Assembly: GCF_900177425.1 (NCBI RefSeq)
Contig: NZ_LT840184.1
Span: forward strand, 6,388,086-6,452,085
Source of the DNA: Paenibacillus uliginis N3/975
GTDB taxonomy: Bacteria; Bacillota; Bacilli; Paenibacillales; Paenibacillaceae
DNA: 64,000 bases
Direction of reading: 5' to 3'
Of the stretch, positions 8,530 through 16,281 are shown piece after piece. Numbering within the stretch: position 1 is the first letter of the stretch; each line of letters opens with the position of its first letter. The translations under genes were made by a program, and so were the position numbers. The notes under the pieces are model-generated. The model saw nothing but the letters and a program-made list of their open reading frames with translations. It searched no databases and was not told the DNA's origin.

Positions 8530-9477
8530 ATGACGCAGCTATCAACGCAAACCGCCGATCAGCCGGCAAAGCGTTCAAGAAAGAGAGACTATAACGCCAT
8601 CTCCCCGTTGTGGAATACGATTTTCAATATCGTGATCGGTGTCTTCTCGTTCTCCTGTATCTTTCCGTTCTTATTTGTTATTATTATTTCCCTGACGGAC
8701 GAACAGACACTGGTCTTGGAAGGATTCAGGCTGCTGCCGAGCCAGTTCAGCACGGCGGCGTACGAATATATTTTCAACACGGGAAGCGAATTGCTGTCCT
8801 CATTCGGCTTAACGCTCCTGGTCACGGTGCTGGGAACGCTGGTGAGTCTGGCTCTGGTTACGACTTATGCGTATGCATTGTCCCGTCGAAACTTTGAATT
8901 TAGAGGTTTTTTCAGCTTCCTCGCATTCTTTACCATGCTGTTCTCGGGCGGTATGGTACCTGGTTATATCGTGATGACCCAGTTCTTGCATCTGCAAAAT
9001 ACGATCTGGGCGTTGATATTTCCTTTATCCTTGAGCGCGTTCTCCATCATCGTCATGAGGACCTTTTTTCAAACGACGATTCCGGATGAGATTATCGAGT
9101 CCGCCAAAATCGATGGCGCCGGCGAATTTCTGACCTTTATCAGAATCGTGTTGCCGGTCTCGCTGCCGGGGATTGCAACCATCGGCTTGTTCAGCTCTTT
9201 GGGTTACTGGAACGACTGGTTTAATGCCTTGCTGTATTATAACAATCCACAGTCGACGCCGCCGTTGCAGTTCATGCTCATGAAGATCGAGAAGAACATG
9301 GACTTTCTGACACAGAATGCGCAGAATATCGGTTCATTCGATGCAGCAGCTGGCCTGCCGACGGAGACGGTAAGGATGGCGATGGTCGTATTGGCTACAT
9401 TACCGATTGTCATGGCGTATCCGTTCTTCCAGCGATATTTTGTCCAAGGCCTGACTGTAGGCTCGGTCAAAGGATAA
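8530..9477 (+). CDS. Sugar ABC transporter permease (LplC/YtcP type)
   Basis: A 315-residue inner-membrane permease that pairs with the preceding one. ATG 8530 lies behind GAGGGAGGTGC. Six membrane helices can be counted, with the EAA loop at about 195-215 (ESAKIDGAGEFLTFIRIVLPVSLPGI). The C-terminus PFFQRYFVQGLTVGSVKG is the standard ending of this group. The two permeases form the channel through which the ligand delivered by the lipoprotein downstream is imported. Confidence 0.92.
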   Translation: MTQLSTQTADQPAKRSRKRDYNAISPLWNTIFNIVIGVFSFSCIFPFLFVIIISLTDEQTLVLEGFRLLPSQFSTAAYEYIFNTGSELLSSFGLTLLVTVLGTLVSLALVTTYAYALSRRNFEFRGFFSFLAFFTMLFSGGMVPGYIVMTQFLHLQNTIWALIFPLSLSAFSIIVMRTFFQTTIPDEIIESAKIDGAGEFLTFIRIVLPVSLPGIATIGLFSSLGYWNDWFNALLYYNNPQSTPPLQFMLMKIEKNMDFLTQNAQNIGSFDAAAGLPTETVRMAMVVLATLPIVMAYPFFQRYFVQGLTVGSVKG

Positions 9478-9593
9478 TTTCATAAGGTTGAACCCGCATC
9501 GCACACTGCCGGAGAAATCCGGCTTTGATGCATCAAGTGTGTAAGCGGTGTCAATATAGCAATAACCATTAAGTGATACAGGGGGAAAAACTC

Positions 9594-11117
9594 ATGTTTA
9601 AGAAAAAGGTTTCTATACTGTCCCTTGCTCTCGTGCTTCTGCTGACGGTCGTATTGTCGGCCTGCGGCAGCAAGGAAGGCGGCAATAAGCCGAACGAACC
9701 TGCGAAGGAAGAGGCGGCCGTTCAAAGCGACGGCACGGTCGATGCCTCCAAGCTGGATCCGGTCAAACTGAAAATGTACATGATTGGGCCTAACCAGAAG
9801 GACCTGCCTATGGTTCAAGAGGAAATCAATAAATATCTGACGGAAAAAATCAATGCAACGATCGAAATCAGCATGATCGACTGGGGCGATTACAGCCAGC
9901 GGATGCAGGTCATTACGAGCTCCGGCGAGAATTACGACATCGCCTTCACTAGCTCGTGGGCGTTCGATTATCTTCCAAATGCGGCGAAGGGCGCGTTTAA
10001 GCCGCTGAATGACCTGCTTGATCAATATGGAAAAGGCATTAAGGAAGCGCTGGATCCCCGTTTCTTGGAAGGAACGAAGGTTAACGGCGTGAACTATGGT
10101 ATCCCGGCCAACAAGGAACTGGCACAGCAGTTTGTATGGCGCTTCAACAAAAAGTATCTGGATAAGTACAACCTGGACATTTCCAAGGTGACGACGCTCG
10201 AGGATCTGGAGCCGCTTCTGAAAGCGATTAAAGAGAACGAGCCTGCGGATATTACACCGCTTGCCGTACCGAAAGGCTTTAAACCGTACTTGCCGTTCGA
10301 CTTCCCGCTTGGCGATGAAATTCCGATCGGTATGTACATCGACACCAAGGACTTTAAATTTGTGAATTTGCTGGATTCACCTGAGCTGAAATCGGCTCTG
10401 ACCACCATGCGCGAATACTATAAAGCGGGTTATGTGCGCGAGGACGTTGCGACGCTGGACGGCATCGATAACATCAAAACCGGCAAATGGCTCGTGGACC
10501 GCGAGATTACGCAGCCATACGCCGAGCTCGGCTGGTCCAGAAACGCGGGTTATGACATCGTGACGAGACCGATGCATGATCCTGTCATTTACACCAGTTC
10601 CGCAGCAGGTTCGATGATGGCTATTTCTTCTTACTCCAAAAATTCGGAGCGGGCGATGATGTTCCTGAACCTGCTTAACACGGATGTGAAACTCCGGAAT
10701 ATGATTCAATCCGGCTTGGAAGGGACGCATTACAAGAAGCTTGAAGAGCCGTACATCGAGGATATGCCTGCGATGCAGGAGAACTACGCGATGCCTGGAT
10801 TCGCGCTGGGCAACATGTTCCTGACTTACCTTCACGAAGGCGAGCCTAAGGACAAATGGGAAGCATTCGAGAAATTCAACACCTCTGCTGTAGTGGCGCC
10901 TACGTTCGGCTTTAATTTCAACACAGCTCCGGTAAAAACGGAGGTTGCGGCCATCACGAATGTAGCCAAGGAATTTATTCCCGCGCTGTACACCGGCTCC
11001 GTAGATCCTGACGAATATCTGCCAAAAGCAAAACAAAAGTTCAAGGATGCCGGGATCGACAGAGTTATCGCTGAAGCTCAAAAACAGTTTGATGAGTGGA
11101 AGGCTCAAAACAAGTAA
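9594..11117 (+). CDS. Lipoprotein oligosaccharide-binding protein (LplA/YtcQ-like) of the ABC importer
   Basis: About 507 residues from ATG 9594 (RBS AGGGGGAAAAA; the GTG at 9573 is less well placed). A signal peptide ends in the lipobox LSAC-G, so the mature protein is anchored by its first cysteine to the outer face of the membrane. The length and the opening of the mature domain (LKMYMIGPNQKDLPMVQEEINKYL) match the large solute-binding proteins of LplA type, which bind oligosaccharides rather than monosaccharides. Between two permeases and a GH85 gene, the likely ligand is an N-glycan-derived oligosaccharide; that is inference from context. Confidence 0.9.
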   Translation: MFKKKVSILSLALVLLLTVVLSACGSKEGGNKPNEPAKEEAAVQSDGTVDASKLDPVKLKMYMIGPNQKDLPMVQEEINKYLTEKINATIEISMIDWGDYSQRMQVITSSGENYDIAFTSSWAFDYLPNAAKGAFKPLNDLLDQYGKGIKEALDPRFLEGTKVNGVNYGIPANKELAQQFVWRFNKKYLDKYNLDISKVTTLEDLEPLLKAIKENEPADITPLAVPKGFKPYLPFDFPLGDEIPIGMYIDTKDFKFVNLLDSPELKSALTTMREYYKAGYVREDVATLDGIDNIKTGKWLVDREITQPYAELGWSRNAGYDIVTRPMHDPVIYTSSAAGSMMAISSYSKNSERAMMFLNLLNTDVKLRNMIQSGLEGTHYKKLEEPYIEDMPAMQENYAMPGFALGNMFLTYLHEGEPKDKWEAFEKFNTSAVVAPTFGFNFNTAPVKTEVAAITNVAKEFIPALYTGSVDPDEYLPKAKQKFKDAGIDRVIAEAQKQFDEWKAQNK

Positions 11118-11141
11118 TCCGTAAAGTGTATGAAGGGTAGA

Positions 11142-11180
11142 AGCGGCTGTTCCTTACAGCCGTCTCTCTCTGTCATTCTT
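11142..11180 (+). terminator. Weak hairpin between lipoprotein and GH85 genes
   Basis: GCGGCTGT-TCCTT-ACAGCCGT followed by CTCTCTCTGTCATTCTTTC, pyrimidine-rich but without a clean T run. It could partly terminate or protect the transporter mRNA, letting the GH85 gene be expressed at a lower level from the same transcript. Confidence 0.4.
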
Positions 11181-11243
11181 TCTTTTGCTGGAAAAGATTC
11201 ATGATTCACTACGAAGTCATCGCAAACATAGGAGGTTTGTCCA

Positions 11244-14024
11244 TTGAAACGAATCAAACCGGATTATTTAACTAAAGCCCAGTGGAAGCGCAGAATGACG
11301 GTATGGATGAGCACGGCTTTGCTTGCCACATCCCTGACGGGCTTTGCCGGAGAAGCCGAAGCGGCACAGCCTCACTCGTCGTATTGGTATCCGAACACGC
11401 TGCTGGAATGGTCGCCGTCTAAGGACCAGGATGCTCGCTTTAACCGGGGAACGGTTAAGCTGGAGGATCAGCGTATACAAGGCAGCAAGGTAAACAGCAA
11501 TGCCAAGGAGGAAGTGAAGGTTTTATCGATTGCTTCCATGTATCCAAGCACAAGCGGAGCTCCTTCCCAAGGCTCGGAGAAGTTCCATACCTATACCTTC
11601 AGCAATTGGCAGTATATCGACAAGCTGGTGATGTGGGGCGGCTCGGCAGGCGAGGGATTAATCGTTCCGCCAAGCAGCGACGTGATCGATGCGGCCCACA
11701 AGAATGGGGTTCCCGTTTTTGGAACCGTTTTCTTGCCGCAAACCGAGCATGGGGGCAAAATTCAGTGGCTGCATGATCTGTTAAAGCAGCGGGAGGACGG
11801 CTCTTTCCCGGTTGCCGACAAGCTGATTGAGGTAGCGACGTATTACGGATTTGACGGCTGGTTTATCAATCAGGAGACCCAGGGCGGAACTCCGGAAGAT
11901 GCCGCCAAGATGGCTGAGTTTTTGACTTACTTGCAGCAGAAGAAAGCGCCGGGCATGGAAGTGATCTGGTACGATTCCATGATTCAGGAGGGACCGGTGA
12001 AGTGGCAGGGGGCCTTGACGGATAAGAACGAGATGTTCTTCCAAGCGGGGAATCAGCGGGTTTCCGACAATATGTTTATCGATTTCCGCTGGCAGTTCAA
12101 AGATGAGAAGAACGGCAAATACGATTACATTACTCCGTTCTTGAACTCCCCGGCCAAAGCGGCGGAACTTGGCCGCAGCCCGTATGATCTATACGCCGGC
12201 ATTGATGTGGAGGCGAAAGGCTACGAAGGCAAGTTTAATTGGCCGGTTCTGTTCCCGGACGGCAAGAAAGCTACGACCTCCCTTGGCATTTACCGTCCCG
12301 ATTGGGCGTTCAACAGCTCCGAAACCCATGAGGAGTACATGAAAAAGGAGCAGATTTTCTGGGTGGGACCCGGAATGAATCCGGCGAATACCTCGCAGCC
12401 TGAGGGGACCGATCCGCTTGCCTGGAGAGGGATTGCCAATGATGTCGTTGCAAAAACCGTGCTCACCGATTCCGAATTCGTTACCCATTTCAATACCGGC
12501 AACGGCCATATGTTTGCGGTGGACGGCAAAGTGATGCGGAGCCGCGACTGGAGCAACCGGAGCCTGCAGGATATTTTGCCAACCTGGCGCTGGATCACGG
12601 AGACAAACGGCAAAGGCGAGGCTCTGAAACCGGGATTTGATTTCGGCAAATCCTATTATGGAGGCAGCTCGCTTCAGGTGGCGGGTGCCGTAAGCAAAGG
12701 CTCTTCCACCCATGTAAAGCTGTACAAGGCGAATATCCCGGTAGAAGCCACGACGGAAGTATCGCTCGTTTATGTAGACAATGCGAAGGACGCCAAGGTG
12801 AAGATTGGCTTGGCATTCTCCGATGCGCCGGATCGGTACGAATTTTTCGAACCGGGCAAGTGGATCAGCACGGGCGCGGATCAGAATTGGAAGCAGGGAA
12901 GCGTCAAGCTGAACAAGTATAAAGGCCGCACGATTGCGGGAATCTCGCTTCAATTCGAGTCCGCGGCGGATCTGGCGGATTATCGGGCCAATATCGGCCG
13001 CCTGGCGGTTACGCAGGTGAACGACAAGGCGAAGAAGCCGCACGAGGTGACTGATTTGCGGGTAATCGAAAACGATTTCCGCGACGGGATATATGGTGAT
13101 GCGCGCTTGTCGTGGAAGGCGCCAAAACAGGATGAAGATGTTTTGTACTACCAGGTTTATCGCGTCCATCCGGACGGCAAGTACGAGTTGATGGGCATGA
13201 CGGGAAATACCGTTTATTACGTACCCGAAATGAAGCGGCTTCTTAAGGAGAATGCAACCAAAATGGTCGTGATTCCGGTAAATCGCCACTACCAACAGGG
13301 AAAAGCGGCATCCGTAAGCTTTGACTGGCCGGAATATCCGAAGCCGATTGCAGCCTTCAAGGCGGATAAGACCTTGATTGCGCCGGGAGAAACGGTACAA
13401 TTCACGGATCTTTCTTCAGAAGTGACGGAGTCATGGAGCTGGAGCTTCCCTGGCGGACAGCCGGCGTCCAGCACGGAGCAGAATCCTAAAGTGAAATATC
13501 CCGAGGAAGGAACGTACGAAGTCACGTTGACCGCTAAAAACAGCGTTGGCGAGGATAGGGTTCAGAAGAAGCTTATCACGGTTACCCGGGAAGCCGAGAA
13601 TGGCGTCGGAAACCTTGCCCTTGGCAAGAAGACGTCCGCGTCAAGCTTCGTGAACGAGAAGGAAGCGCCCCAATTTGCGGTGGACGGTAATTCCGCCACT
13701 AAATGGTGTGCCGTCGGAGACGGGCCTCACACGCTCACGGTGGACTTGGGAGCCGAGCATAAGGTCAGCGAATTCGTGATTAAGCATGCGGAAGCCGGAG
13801 GCGAGCCGGCCGCGTTCAATACGCGGGCATTCTCCATTCAGGTAAGCTCGGACGGCAAGGAATGGAAGGATGCCGTATCGGTCAAAGACAATACGAAAGC
13901 GATCAGCAGCCATGCCATCGAACTTACCTCCGCGCGGTACGTGCGTCTTCAGATCGAGAAGGCGACACAGGGCGGGGATACGGCAGCGCGGATCTATGAT
14001 TTTGAAGTGCTGGGCTTGAAATAA
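11244..14024 (+). CDS. Secreted GH85 endo-beta-N-acetylglucosaminidase with PKD and F5/8-type C-terminal domains
   Basis: A 926-residue exported enzyme starting at TTG 11244 seven bases after GGAGGT. The signal peptide ends near AEAAQ (about 41). The GH85 catalytic barrel spans about 45-560; DGWFINQET places the substrate-assisting Asn at 209 and the acid/base Glu at 211, the pair used by this family to cut the chitobiose core of N-linked glycans. A beta-sandwich region follows, then a fibronectin-like stretch (about 600-690), a PKD domain (about 700-780, VQFTDLSSEVTESWSWSFPGG) and an F5/8-type/CBM32-like domain (about 788-926). There is no sortase or S-layer anchor, so it should be released or bound through the carbohydrate domain. 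It would free oligosaccharides for the adjoining importer. Confidence 0.92.
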   Translation: MKRIKPDYLTKAQWKRRMTVWMSTALLATSLTGFAGEAEAAQPHSSYWYPNTLLEWSPSKDQDARFNRGTVKLEDQRIQGSKVNSNAKEEVKVLSIASMYPSTSGAPSQGSEKFHTYTFSNWQYIDKLVMWGGSAGEGLIVPPSSDVIDAAHKNGVPVFGTVFLPQTEHGGKIQWLHDLLKQREDGSFPVADKLIEVATYYGFDGWFINQETQGGTPEDAAKMAEFLTYLQQKKAPGMEVIWYDSMIQEGPVKWQGALTDKNEMFFQAGNQRVSDNMFIDFRWQFKDEKNGKYDYITPFLNSPAKAAELGRSPYDLYAGIDVEAKGYEGKFNWPVLFPDGKKATTSLGIYRPDWAFNSSETHEEYMKKEQIFWVGPGMNPANTSQPEGTDPLAWRGIANDVVAKTVLTDSEFVTHFNTGNGHMFAVDGKVMRSRDWSNRSLQDILPTWRWITETNGKGEALKPGFDFGKSYYGGSSLQVAGAVSKGSSTHVKLYKANIPVEATTEVSLVYVDNAKDAKVKIGLAFSDAPDRYEFFEPGKWISTGADQNWKQGSVKLNKYKGRTIAGISLQFESAADLADYRANIGRLAVTQVNDKAKKPHEVTDLRVIENDFRDGIYGDARLSWKAPKQDEDVLYYQVYRVHPDGKYELMGMTGNTVYYVPEMKRLLKENATKMVVIPVNRHYQQGKAASVSFDWPEYPKPIAAFKADKTLIAPGETVQFTDLSSEVTESWSWSFPGGQPASSTEQNPKVKYPEEGTYEVTLTAKNSVGEDRVQKKLITVTREAENGVGNLALGKKTSASSFVNEKEAPQFAVDGNSATKWCAVGDGPHTLTVDLGAEHKVSEFVIKHAEAGGEPAAFNTRAFSIQVSSDGKEWKDAVSVKDNTKAISSHAIELTSARYVRLQIEKATQGGDTAARIYDFEVLGLK

Positions 14025-14040
14025 TACGGTTAACTTATAA

Positions 14041-14077
14041 AAGAGCGTTTCCCTCAAGTGGGGGAACGCTCTTTTTT
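14041..14077 (+). terminator. Rho-independent terminator of the GH85 gene
   Basis: Stem AAGAGCGTTTCCC / GGGGAACGCTCTT with a short loop, followed by TTTTTT. Strong and well placed 16 bp after the stop. Confidence 0.85.
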
Positions 14078-14144
14078 GGCATGATGTGACTAATCGTCAC
14101 TCTATATGGCATCCACAATGCAATGGAATTCTTGAATTGCCGCT

Positions 14145-14723
14145 TCAGGTAGAGCGGATTCCTTCAAATGCGCTTTCTACTAAATGCCGCACATAGGAGT
14201 CGTCGATCGGTTCGCCTGTCACAAGCAAACGATAGAAAATCGGACCGTAAATGAGATCAATGCAGATGCCTATGTCGAGATGAGGTCTCAATTCCCCGCG
14301 TTGAACCCCTTTCTCCAAAAGACCTCTTGCCTCAAGCCGGCGGGGACTGAAAAAACGAGCCCGATAGGCCTCGGCCAATCCCGAGTCAAACTGCCCTTCG
14401 CCCAATAACTCCGTAATGATGGTCCCCTCGCGGCTTATCAAAAACCCGGCTAAATTCGTGGCGTGAATTAGAATATCGTTCAATGCTTTACCAGTATCAG
14501 GCACGGGCAGTCTGGCCGTAGCGGCATGCAGGAAACCATCCATGACCACGGCAGCCTTGTTCGGCCACCATTTATAAATCGTAGCCTTGCTAACTTGGGC
14601 ACGTTCGGCAATTTTATCAACGGTGACGGCTTGAAAGCCACTTTCCAGCAATAGCTTATAAGATGCGGAAAGGATCGACTTTTGTGCTTCCACATTACGC
14701 GGCCTGCCTCTTTTTCCATTCAT
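14145..14723 (-). CDS. TetR-family repressor of the adjacent MFS transporter
   Basis: A 192-residue regulator. Three ATGs lie close together; I choose 14723 (MNGKRGRPRN) because AAGAGG then sits nine bases upstream. Residues about 10-56 form the TetR helix-turn-helix (ILSASYKLLLESGFQAVTVDKIAERAQVSKATIYKWW). The ligand-binding part is of the TetR_C_11/16 sort (GEGQFDSGLAEAYRARFFSPRR). It is transcribed away from an MFS gene and the intervening 186 bp hold three copies of a partly palindromic operator, so it very probably represses both genes and is released by a compound the pump exports. Confidence 0.88.
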   Translation of the reverse strand: MNGKRGRPRNVEAQKSILSASYKLLLESGFQAVTVDKIAERAQVSKATIYKWWPNKAAVVMDGFLHAATARLPVPDTGKALNDILIHATNLAGFLISREGTIITELLGEGQFDSGLAEAYRARFFSPRRLEARGLLEKGVQRGELRPHLDIGICIDLIYGPIFYRLLVTGEPIDDSYVRHLVESAFEGIRST

Positions 14724-14770
14724 CGTCATCATCCTCTTTCGTCCAATACATATCTTAACGTACAAAAATA

Positions 14771-14788
14771 AACTATACGTTCAGTATA
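14771..14788. promoter_or_regulatory. TetR operator copy 1
   Basis: AACTATACGTTCAGTATA. The core ACT-AT-ACGT-TC-AGT is a two-fold symmetric site centred on ACGT. Nearest to the repressor gene, where it would give autoregulation. Confidence 0.7.
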
Positions 14789-14831
14789 CCAATTACGGAT
14801 AAAAAATAAAGTTGTGCTCGCCTATTTACAA

Positions 14832-14849
14832 AACTATACGTTCAGTATA
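14832..14849. promoter_or_regulatory. TetR operator copy 2, overlapping a candidate MFS promoter
   Basis: Identical 18-mer to copy 1. A candidate sigma-A promoter for the transporter (TTGTGC 14812-14817, 17-bp spacer, TATACG 14835-14840) overlaps it, so binding would block RNA polymerase. Confidence 0.65.
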
Positions 14850-14871
14850 TTATTCACATATAAAATTAATA

Positions 14872-14889
14872 AACTATACGTCTAGTATT
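14872..14889. promoter_or_regulatory. TetR operator copy 3
   Basis: AACTATACGTCTAGTATT, matching the other two copies at 15 of 18 positions and keeping ACT..ACGT..AGT. It ends just ahead of the transporter's ribosome binding site. Confidence 0.65.
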
Positions 14890-14909
14890 TAAATGTGGAG
14901 GAGGAACTC

Positions 14910-16124
14910 ATGATGAGTGATTTAAAAAAACAAACCATCGAGAAAAATATCCCGGCATGGTTAACCATACTTCTGGCTGCCGCATGCGGCATCATTGTAG
15001 CTAATCTTTACTATGCGCAGCCCTTGGTTGGGGTCATTAGCTCCTCAATCGGGCTGTCCGCAAACAGTTCCGGCTTGATCGTGACGTTAACGCAGATGGG
15101 ATACGTCGTCGGCTTGTTATTTATCGTACCGATGGGAGATATCGTTGAGAATCGAAGGCTGATTGTCGTTTCTTTGTTTCTCACAGCAGTTGCCCTTGCA
15201 TTCACTGCATTATCGAAACAAGCTGTTCCATTCTTAGCCGCTTCGTTTGTCATCGGTTTAGGGTCGGTCGCTGCGCAGGTGCTCGTCCCTTTTGCGTCAT
15301 ACCTTGCATCCGAATCTTCCCGCGGTCGCGTTGTCGGCAATGTCATGAGCGGCTTATTGCTTGGAATCATGCTCTCGCGCCCCTTGTCGAGCCTGGTAGC
15401 CGACTTCTTTGATTGGCATGCCGTATTCGCTTTGTCTGCCACAGCTGTCTTTCTCTTGGCAATCGTACTGTCGAAGGTGTTGCCTGCAAGAAGGCCTTCT
15501 TCAGACACATCCTATACAGCTCTACTCGGTTCAATGTGGCACTTGCTGCGAACAACTCCGCTCTTACGTCGTCGGGCTGCATATCATGCATGTGTGTTTG
15601 CGACGTTCAGCTTATTTTGGACAACAGCTCCGTTACTATTATCCAGCCCGACCTTTCATTTCTCCCAGAAAGCCATTGCGTTGTTCGCGCTTGCCGGAGT
15701 CGCGGGTGCAATAGCTGCGCCTATGGCTGGACGATTGGCCGACCGCGGCTGGACTAAACCCGCTACGGGGATTGCACTCGCTACTGTCGTCATTTCGATG
15801 TTGCTGCCGCTTATGATCCGTACGGGTTCATCCATTGGAGTAGCCGTTCTCGTCGTTTCAGCCATATTGTTGGATGCCGGTGTATCCGCAAATCTTGTGC
15901 TTGGACAACGCGCGCTCTTCTCGCTGAGTCCCGAAATTCGAAGTCGTCTGAATGGGCTTTTTATGGCTATTTTCTTTTTTGGCGGTGCCATCGGATCCGC
16001 AATTGGGGGGTGGATATACGCCACGGGGGGCTGGAGTGCCGCGTTATGGATGGGAATAGCTTTCCCGGTCGTAGCTCTGCTTTATTTTGCCACAGAGATA
16101 CAAAAAATCAGCACAAATGGATAA
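14910..16124 (+). CDS. MFS drug-efflux-type transporter
   Basis: A 404-residue inner-membrane protein; ATG 14910 follows GGAGGAGGA at a good distance. Twelve membrane helices can be counted. The start (NLYYAQPLVGVISSSIGLSA) and the loop 2-3 motif (GDIVENRRLI, a variant of the MFS signature GxxxDrxGRr) place it with DHA1-type proton antiporters. The divergent TetR gene and the three shared operators mean its synthesis is induced by its substrate, which I cannot name from sequence. Confidence 0.85.
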   Translation: MMSDLKKQTIEKNIPAWLTILLAAACGIIVANLYYAQPLVGVISSSIGLSANSSGLIVTLTQMGYVVGLLFIVPMGDIVENRRLIVVSLFLTAVALAFTALSKQAVPFLAASFVIGLGSVAAQVLVPFASYLASESSRGRVVGNVMSGLLLGIMLSRPLSSLVADFFDWHAVFALSATAVFLLAIVLSKVLPARRPSSDTSYTALLGSMWHLLRTTPLLRRRAAYHACVFATFSLFWTTAPLLLSSPTFHFSQKAIALFALAGVAGAIAAPMAGRLADRGWTKPATGIALATVVISMLLPLMIRTGSSIGVAVLVVSAILLDAGVSANLVLGQRALFSLSPEIRSRLNGLFMAIFFFGGAIGSAIGGWIYATGGWSAALWMGIAFPVVALLYFATEIQKISTNG

Positions 16125-16281
16125 TTATTGAAAGTAAAAGTGAAAAGGAGTCTACTAAGAAGATATAGCCCTAAAATAGACATAAAGACATCTCCAGCAT
16201 CCATTTCTCTTTCATGAAGGCTGTGGTAAATTATGGAGTATCGCCCCTACATTAGAGAACGGATTAGGAGAGGAATACTTC

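Noticed and set aside
10377..11108. 243-residue open frame antisense to the first binding-protein gene
   Set aside because: Same reasons; a shadow of the real gene.
12189..13400. 403-residue open frame antisense to the GH85 gene
   Set aside because: No ribosome binding site, arginine-rich shadow composition and it lies wholly inside a gene with clear domains; typical reverse-frame artefact of GC-rich codon use.
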